From an uncultured Alphaproteobacteria bacterium (GTDB taxonomy: Bacteria > Pseudomonadota > Alphaproteobacteria > HIMB59 > GCA-002718135), in contig CABXIT010000013.1 in the NCBI GenBank assembly GCA_902512325.1, forward strand, positions 1 to 39,086: a DNA stretch of 39,086 nt. Reading direction: 5' to 3'. Below, piece by piece: positions 35,401 to 39,086 of this stretch. The position numbers were made by a program, and so were the translations under genes. The notes beneath the pieces are model-generated. The model did no database searches. It worked only from the letters and a program-made list of their open reading frames with translations, and was not told the DNA's origin. Within the stretch, counting starts at the first letter, position 1; every line of letters begins with the position of its first letter.

Positions 35401-35854
35401 TGGCAAATTCAGATTTATCTCTTACTAATGCAGTTCTCTCATAACCTAGTTTAATAAGTAGAAGCAGAATATTATCTATATTTATTTTTGAATTTTTTGA
35501 AATTGTAATAAAATTTTTTTTGATTTCATTTTTAGGTAAAGTTTTCTGAACTATTGCATTCAAAGTAGTTAAAATAATAATTTTTTTCTCATTATTAGAA
35601 CTAAGATGAAAAAGTGTTTCTAATCGAGATGTTTGAATTTCTTTAGAGGGTGAGATATTATCGTATGGGATCTGATCCCAGGCTTTATATAGAAGGACCA
35701 ATTGATCTGGAAGCAACCAAGTTAATTTATTTTTGATATTTATTATTTCTCTATCATCTTTTCCTATATAAACCAACGATGTATCACTTTTATGGAATAT
35801 CTCTGAAATTATAAAAGCCTCAGTTTTATCAATGACAGGACCTATTGATTTCAT
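32477..35854 (-). CDS. mfd: transcription-repair coupling factor
   Basis: 1125 residues. Mfd frees RNA polymerase stalled at DNA lesions and recruits UvrAB. A UvrB-like N-terminal part is followed by the CarD-like polymerase-interaction domain (SQGSLLVHSEYGICRF), then a RecG-type motor with GDVAFGKT near residue 610, LSATPIPRTLSMSLSG, and LKGRVGRSSKRGYAY, and a C-terminal TRCF domain. The DExx box reads DEEQKLGTLQKE, with Lys where DEEH/DEEQH is more usual. It overlaps sdhE by 4 nt and ends near the tRNA-Ser gene. Confidence 0.95.
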   Translation of the reverse strand: MKSIGPVIDKTEAFIISEIFHKSDTSLVYIGKDDREIINIKNKLTWLLPDQLVLLYKAWDQIPYDNISPSKEIQTSRLETLFHLSSNNEKKIIILTTLNAIVQKTLPKNEIKKNFITISKNSKINIDNILLLLIKLGYERTALVRDKSEFAIRGSIIDIFLPQFDKPIRIDLFDDEIESIFEFDPITQKRLNKSSIKLFKLNPSSELIIDNKNLEKFRSKFRSIFQNFRKSQTYEMFSSGMIPSGGEQFLPLFYDNLETLFDYCKNSEILVHNNIIELFDERIENLNDYFEARNNSKDSFFLRPHNLFVDKDYFDKILTNFPITKLSLFNSEGDTPTNLKKINNISSIRKSIDFDFIKFFFDINSASKKIIICCNSEGSLEKVYNILNDNIVISPVEIENLSELSEEKIHITVLELEESFELNNIIFINEKTIFGYSLAIKSRKKDQKKKFLFEELNKLSQGSLLVHSEYGICRFNNIKKIELNDSVHDCLELEFADTQKLFLPVENLNYITKYGDEDENSINLDRLGASSWQKRKAEAKKKIRDAAKKLIRIASKRLQSKSLPINTVNTEYDKFCSTFPYVETDDQLGAINDVIDDFGRNTPSDRLIVGDVAFGKTEVIIRALFLAAKSNIQSIVFVPTTLLSRQHYNNFLKRFSIFNINIAEVSRLVSQKDKKQIFSDCAEGKIDILIGTHALLSDKLTFKNLGLIIYDEEQKLGTLQKEKFKEIAPNAHVLALSATPIPRTLSMSLSGVKDLSLILTAPFERLSVRSYVTEFDEITIKEAIKREVYGRKNGVYFVTPRKKDIPFIENFLKENLPEIKYVVTHGQLAPSLIESRITKFYNQEVPLMVSTNIIENGLDLPHVNTIIVYRSNLFSLASLYQLKGRVGRSSKRGYAYITYKENELKDNAKKRLSIINSADSLGAGFNIASQDLDMRGGGSIIGEEQSGFIREIGTELYHQMLEEEILFQKQKISNDNSIKNTFHPTIKIPEEIFIPEDYIDDLDLRLSIYKRISNVNNNNELSSLKIELTDRFGSIPKQLHNLFNLIEIKILCIEYNIEQLEFSRKGVVIGFYQNNPKNPQKLLDLSINRHSQFTLRPDQKIFYDFMGQLNTSRFELSKKILDQIK

Positions 35855-36099
35855 TTAAATTTTAAAATTTTTTCAAAAAGATTTTTGAATTCTATATTAA
35901 CTTCAATTTTATTTGTAAGAATCTCGTAAATATCGTTATCTGAATAAATATCAAAAACTGATTTTAACAATCTTAATTCTTTTTCACTAAATTTATTTAT
36001 ATTATTAATAAAATATTTTTTATACAATAGATCGGTCTCTTTAGTTCCTGAGTAATTTGACCTGTATTTGATAATCTTTTTTAGTGAATTTAATGTCAT
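35851..36099 (-). CDS. sdhE: SdhE/SDHAF2-type FAD assembly factor (motif altered)
   Basis: An 82-residue helical protein, placed between recG and mfd as in other alphaproteobacteria. SdhE helps attach FAD covalently to succinate dehydrogenase. The KYRSNYSGTKETDLLYKKYF segment aligns with the family YRSxxRGTxExDLLLGRF, so the RGxxE motif reads SGxxE (S17-G18-T-K-E21). The family call rests on this and on gene order, while sequence identity looks low. It is divergent from recG across 41 bp. Confidence 0.75.
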   Translation of the reverse strand: MTLNSLKKIIKYRSNYSGTKETDLLYKKYFINNINKFSEKELRLLKSVFDIYSDNDIYEILTNKIEVNIEFKNLFEKILKFK

Positions 36100-36140
36100 A
36101 TAATTAATAATAGAATATAGTAAAAATATTATAATATTCT
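36100..36140. promoter_or_regulatory. divergent sdhE-mfd / recG promoter gap
   Basis: A 41-bp AT-only-like gap. It includes a TATAAT at 36130-36135 five bases before the recG ATG, and a 7-bp inverted repeat AGAATAT/ATATTCT (36112-36118 and 36134-36140) that ends at the start codon. If the -10 were real, recG mRNA would be nearly leaderless. Confidence 0.25.
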
Positions 36141-38219
36141 ATGAAACCTGAACATTTAGACTTATTACTCTCTCCAATCAATAGATTAAAGGGTGTTGGA
36201 CCAAAATTAGAAAATATAATAAATAAATTAGGGATAAAACTAAATGTGCATTTCTTATGGCATTTTCCATACAGGATTATTGAAAAAAAATATTATGAAA
36301 ATATTCATGACGCACCTATAAGTCAATTAGTTACTTTAAAAATAGAAGTTGTAAAACATTATCCATCAAAATTCAGAAGACAACCATACAGAGTAACTTG
36401 CTTAGCAAATGATACACCAATAGATATTGTTTATTTTAATGCTAGACACCCTGTTGTAAGATCAGTTTTGCCAATCAAAAGCATAAAAATGATTTCTGGT
36501 AAACTAGAATTTTTTAAAAATAAATTTCAGATTACTCACCCCTCAAGCATAGAAAACATATCTGATATTCAGTTATTAAGAGAGAAAGAGGCTGTTTATA
36601 GTTTAACAGCAGGACTAAACATGAAAAGCTTTATAAAATTATCAAATCAAGTTTTGCAATCGGTCCCTAATTTAGAAGAGTGGATTGATAAAATATTAAT
36701 TAAAAAATATAAATTTACTTCCTGGAAAGATGCTGTGGAAAAATTACATAATCCAGAAATAGATGACACATATAATGAAAAGAATTTTTATAGAAGAAGG
36801 TTAGCTTATGATGAATTATTTGCACATCAATTAGCAATTTGTATTGTTAGAACAATTGATAATAGAAAAAAATCAATTTCTTTTAAAAGTAATGGTAATT
36901 TTAAAAATAATTTAATTAAAGATTTAGAATTTAAATTAACTAATTCTCAACTATTAGTTCTGAAGGAAATAGAAAGTGATCTTTTTTCAAACAAACAAAT
37001 GATTAGATTACTTCAGGGAGATGTTGGTTCTGGAAAAACTATAGTTGCTCTAATTTCAATGCTTAGAGTAATAGAGTCTGGTTATCAAGTAACTCTAATG
37101 GCCCCTACTAGTATTTTAGCATACCAGCACTTCGAAAATATCTCTAAACTAATTAATAAACTTCCAATAGAAATAGATATACTTACAGGAAAAGATAAAG
37201 GCGGTAAAAGATTAGATAAATTAGAAAAAATTAAAAATGGTGATACTAAAATATTAATTGGAACCCATGCCCTAATACAAGAAGGTGTAAATTTTAATAA
37301 ATTAGGTTTATCAGTAATCGATGAGCAGCATAGATTTGGAGTTTACCAAAGAATGGCTTTTAATTATAAAGGATTTCGACCGTCTATTTTAGTAATGAGT
37401 GCCACACCAATTCCTAGAACTTTAACCTTAGCAGCCTACGGTGATATGGATGAAAGCAGGTTAATTGAAAAACCTATTGGAAGAAAACCTATTAAAACAT
37501 CAGTACTAACATTAAAAAAGGAAAATAATTTAATAGAAAGGGTCAGAAATAAGATAAAAAATTCAAATGATAAGTTTTTTTGGGTTTGCCCTCTTATAGA
37601 GGAATCACAAGAACTTGATTTAAAAGCAGCGACAGATCGTTATCATTCATTAAATAAATTATTTAAAAATAAAGTCTTGCTTATTCATGGTCAATTAAAT
37701 GAAAAAGATAAAGAAGCGACAATGGAAAAGTTTAAAAATGAGGATTATCGTATCTTAGTTGCAACTACAGTAATAGAGGTTGGTATTGATATTAAATCAG
37801 CAACAACAATTATTATCGAACACGCTGAAAGGTTTGGATTAGCACAGCTACATCAATTAAGAGGACGTGTAGGAAGAAATAATGAAGAATCTTATTGTAT
37901 TTTATTACATAAAGAAAACATAAACGACACTGCAAAGAAAAGATTAAATATTATGACAGAAACGAATGATGGTTTCCTCATAGCTGAAGAAGATTTAAAA
38001 ATAAGAGGACCTGGAGAAATTCTTGGAAAAAGACAATCAGGATTACCATCTTTTAATGTAGCTGACTTAAGTTATGATGGAGACTTATTAGAGGAAGCAA
38101 AATTAAATGCAGAAAAAATAATTAATAATGATCCAAAATTAGAAAATAATAAAAACCTTAGAGATTTATTGTTCATACATGAGAGAGATACAGCTATAAG
38201 GACATTAAATGCAGGATGA
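36141..38219 (+). CDS. recG: ATP-dependent DNA helicase RecG
   Basis: 692 residues. The wedge OB-fold domain occupies the N-terminal third (SPINRLKGVGPK opening). The motor has Walker A GDVGSGKT (293-300), the DExx box IDEQHRFG, MSATPIPRTLTLAAYGDMD, VGIDIKSATT and LRGRVGRNNEESYC. RecG remodels stalled forks and branch-migrates Holliday junctions. The C-terminal DLRIRGPGE-type segment (DLKIRGPGEILG) is intact. It overlaps the cysteine-cluster gene by 11 nt. Confidence 0.96.
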   Translation: MKPEHLDLLLSPINRLKGVGPKLENIINKLGIKLNVHFLWHFPYRIIEKKYYENIHDAPISQLVTLKIEVVKHYPSKFRRQPYRVTCLANDTPIDIVYFNARHPVVRSVLPIKSIKMISGKLEFFKNKFQITHPSSIENISDIQLLREKEAVYSLTAGLNMKSFIKLSNQVLQSVPNLEEWIDKILIKKYKFTSWKDAVEKLHNPEIDDTYNEKNFYRRRLAYDELFAHQLAICIVRTIDNRKKSISFKSNGNFKNNLIKDLEFKLTNSQLLVLKEIESDLFSNKQMIRLLQGDVGSGKTIVALISMLRVIESGYQVTLMAPTSILAYQHFENISKLINKLPIEIDILTGKDKGGKRLDKLEKIKNGDTKILIGTHALIQEGVNFNKLGLSVIDEQHRFGVYQRMAFNYKGFRPSILVMSATPIPRTLTLAAYGDMDESRLIEKPIGRKPIKTSVLTLKKENNLIERVRNKIKNSNDKFFWVCPLIEESQELDLKAATDRYHSLNKLFKNKVLLIHGQLNEKDKEATMEKFKNEDYRILVATTVIEVGIDIKSATTIIIEHAERFGLAQLHQLRGRVGRNNEESYCILLHKENINDTAKKRLNIMTETNDGFLIAEEDLKIRGPGEILGKRQSGLPSFNVADLSYDGDLLEEAKLNAEKIINNDPKLENNKNLRDLLFIHERDTAIRTLNAG

Positions 38220-38676
38220 TTTAATTAATTATAAAAATGGTATAAGATTTGAATGTCAGGGTTCTGGAAAATGTTGTGTTTCAAGAGACTCTTATGGTTT
38301 TGTCTATTTAAGTAATTTTGACTTAAAAAGATTTTCAAAATATTTTAAATTATCATTAAAAGCATTTAAAAAAAAATATTGTCAAATAACTGATGGATTT
38401 ATTCATTTAGCTGAAAAAGATGAGCTAAAAGGAAATTGTATATTTTTAAAAGATAAAATGTGTTCAGTCTATAAAAACAGACCCTCTCAGTGTAGAACGT
38501 GGCCTTTTTGGAATGATAATATGAATACAAAAGTTTGGAATAAAGACATATCAGTTAATTGTCCTGGTGTTGGAAAAGGAAAGTTAATAAGTCAAAAAAA
38601 AATTAATCAATTATTAAAAGAAGATTTAGATACTGAAAAATCAATTCTACAAAAAAGGATTACCCCTCTGAAGTAA
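38209..38676 (+). CDS. YkgJ-family cysteine-cluster protein
   Basis: 155 residues with conserved cysteines in the pattern of the YkgJ/UPF0153 Zn- or Fe-chelating family: C16, C22-C23 (FECQGSGKCC), then C77, C85, C95 (FLKDKMCSVYKNRPSQC) and C118. The family may hold an iron-sulfur or zinc centre, and its function is unknown. Its start overlaps the end of recG, so it is probably translated from the recG mRNA. Its 3' end overlaps the small minus-strand ORF by 17 nt. Confidence 0.82.
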   Translation: MQDDLINYKNGIRFECQGSGKCCVSRDSYGFVYLSNFDLKRFSKYFKLSLKAFKKKYCQITDGFIHLAEKDELKGNCIFLKDKMCSVYKNRPSQCRTWPFWNDNMNTKVWNKDISVNCPGVGKGKLISQKKINQLLKEDLDTEKSILQKRITPLK

Positions 38677-38842
38677 ACTCCATATTTTTATATGAGCCTA
38701 TATAAATATCTGATTTCTTTTTTAATATTATTTTGATAGTTGTATCAACTAACACAACTTCTAAAAAATTATCATTTTTGGATAAAATATCGCATTTCTT
38801 GGTAATTCCAGTTGCAATATTTTTAATTATTGTTTGCCTCAT
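38660..38842 (-). CDS. small hypothetical protein downstream of tRNA-Lys
   Basis: A possible 60-residue protein starting at the ATG at 38842 (MRQTIIKNIATG). The frame continues upstream but only through the tRNA-Lys gene, so upstream starts are artefactual. The ATG is 8 nt after the tRNA 3' end on the same strand. The beta-rich composition (VVLVDTTIKIILKKK) is protein-like, but there is no Shine-Dalgarno and I recognise no family. Confidence 0.45.
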   Translation of the reverse strand: MRQTIIKNIATGITKKCDILSKNDNFLEVVLVDTTIKIILKKKSDIYIGSYKNMEFTSEG

Positions 38843-38849
38843 AAAGTAA

Positions 38850-38925
<76 letters not shown>

Positions 38926-38968
38926 CACTCAAAATGTCTATATAGTTCAAAATTAATGAAGGCAAGTG

Positions 38969-39086
38969 CTATGATGAAGTGTTTTTATTATTTAAAATCT
39001 TAATCGTATTATCAGAAACAAATTTTGATACATCCCCTCCAAGCTTATGAACTTCTTTAACTAAATTTGAAGAAATAAATGAATTA
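38969..39086 (-). CDS. coaD: phosphopantetheine adenylyltransferase, C-terminal part
   Basis: Minus-strand frame open from the window edge to a TAG at 38969-38971, giving the last 38 residues of a gene that starts outside the window. The SFISSNLVKEVHKLGGDVSKF segment is the C-terminal hallmark of CoaD, which makes dephospho-CoA from 4'-phosphopantetheine and ATP. It is followed by tRNA-Lys on the same strand after 43 bp. Confidence 0.85.
   Translation of the reverse strand, partial: NSFISSNLVKEVHKLGGDVSKFVSDNTIKILNNKNTSS

Overview
The window is strongly AT-rich, densely coding chromosomal DNA with very short intergenic gaps and many 4-nt start/stop overlaps. Gene content points to an alphaproteobacterium: sdhE-mfd divergent from recG; tmk-holB-metG-tatD-MBL hydrolase in one row; class II FBPase GlpX; a BHMT-type methyltransferase; and CCA-encoded tRNAs. 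The composition and compactness fit a streamlined free-living (marine SAR11/HIMB59-like) lineage, but the clade is inferred, not proven. I see no phage, transposon, CRISPR or defence island.

Layout. 1-4.3 kb: the tail of an unknown gene with a terminator, then small genes (cupin, 4-OT-like tautomerase, zinc-ribbon protein, one-domain voltage-gated channel, YczE-like membrane protein, SnoaL-like protein, EamA transporter, MutT). 4.3-7.7 kb: a split MacAB-type export system whose adaptor carries an unusual inserted helical segment. 7.9-10.1 kb: osmC, an enoyl-CoA-hydratase-like gene and glpX. 10.1-15.4 kb: an oppABCDF peptide importer with an intrinsic terminator between oppA and oppB. 15.6-19.5 kb: an EamA transporter with a TupA-like binding protein, betaine-homocysteine methyltransferase, a 2OG-Fe(II) oxygenase and a GFA protein. 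19.7-22.3 kb: SelO, a SIS-domain isomerase and a DUF2938 membrane protein.

22.3-32.3 kb is a tightly packed minus-strand row of eleven genes. It runs from mltB, rlpA and dacC (peptidoglycan remodelling) through tmk, holB, metG, tatD and an MBL hydrolase (nucleotide, replication and translation functions) to a 3-hydroxyisobutyrate-dehydrogenase-like protein, an SMP-30 protein and pterin dehydratase. 32.3-39.1 kb holds tRNA-Ser(UGA) with a clear promoter, mfd and sdhE divergent from recG and a cysteine-cluster protein, then a small ORF, tRNA-Lys(UUU) and the C-terminal end of coaD.

Most genes are recognisable families. The points most worth a second look are: the Spy/CpxP-like (LTxxQ) insert in the MacA adaptor; the ion channel lacking the selectivity-filter glutamate; two places where a terminator-like hairpin ends right at the next gene's start codon (oppA/oppB and the SnoaL/YczE pair); an orphan tungstate-type binding protein; and several family members with changed key residues (SdhE, tautomerase, enoyl-CoA hydratase, RlpA). 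I found no single clearly new multi-gene system.
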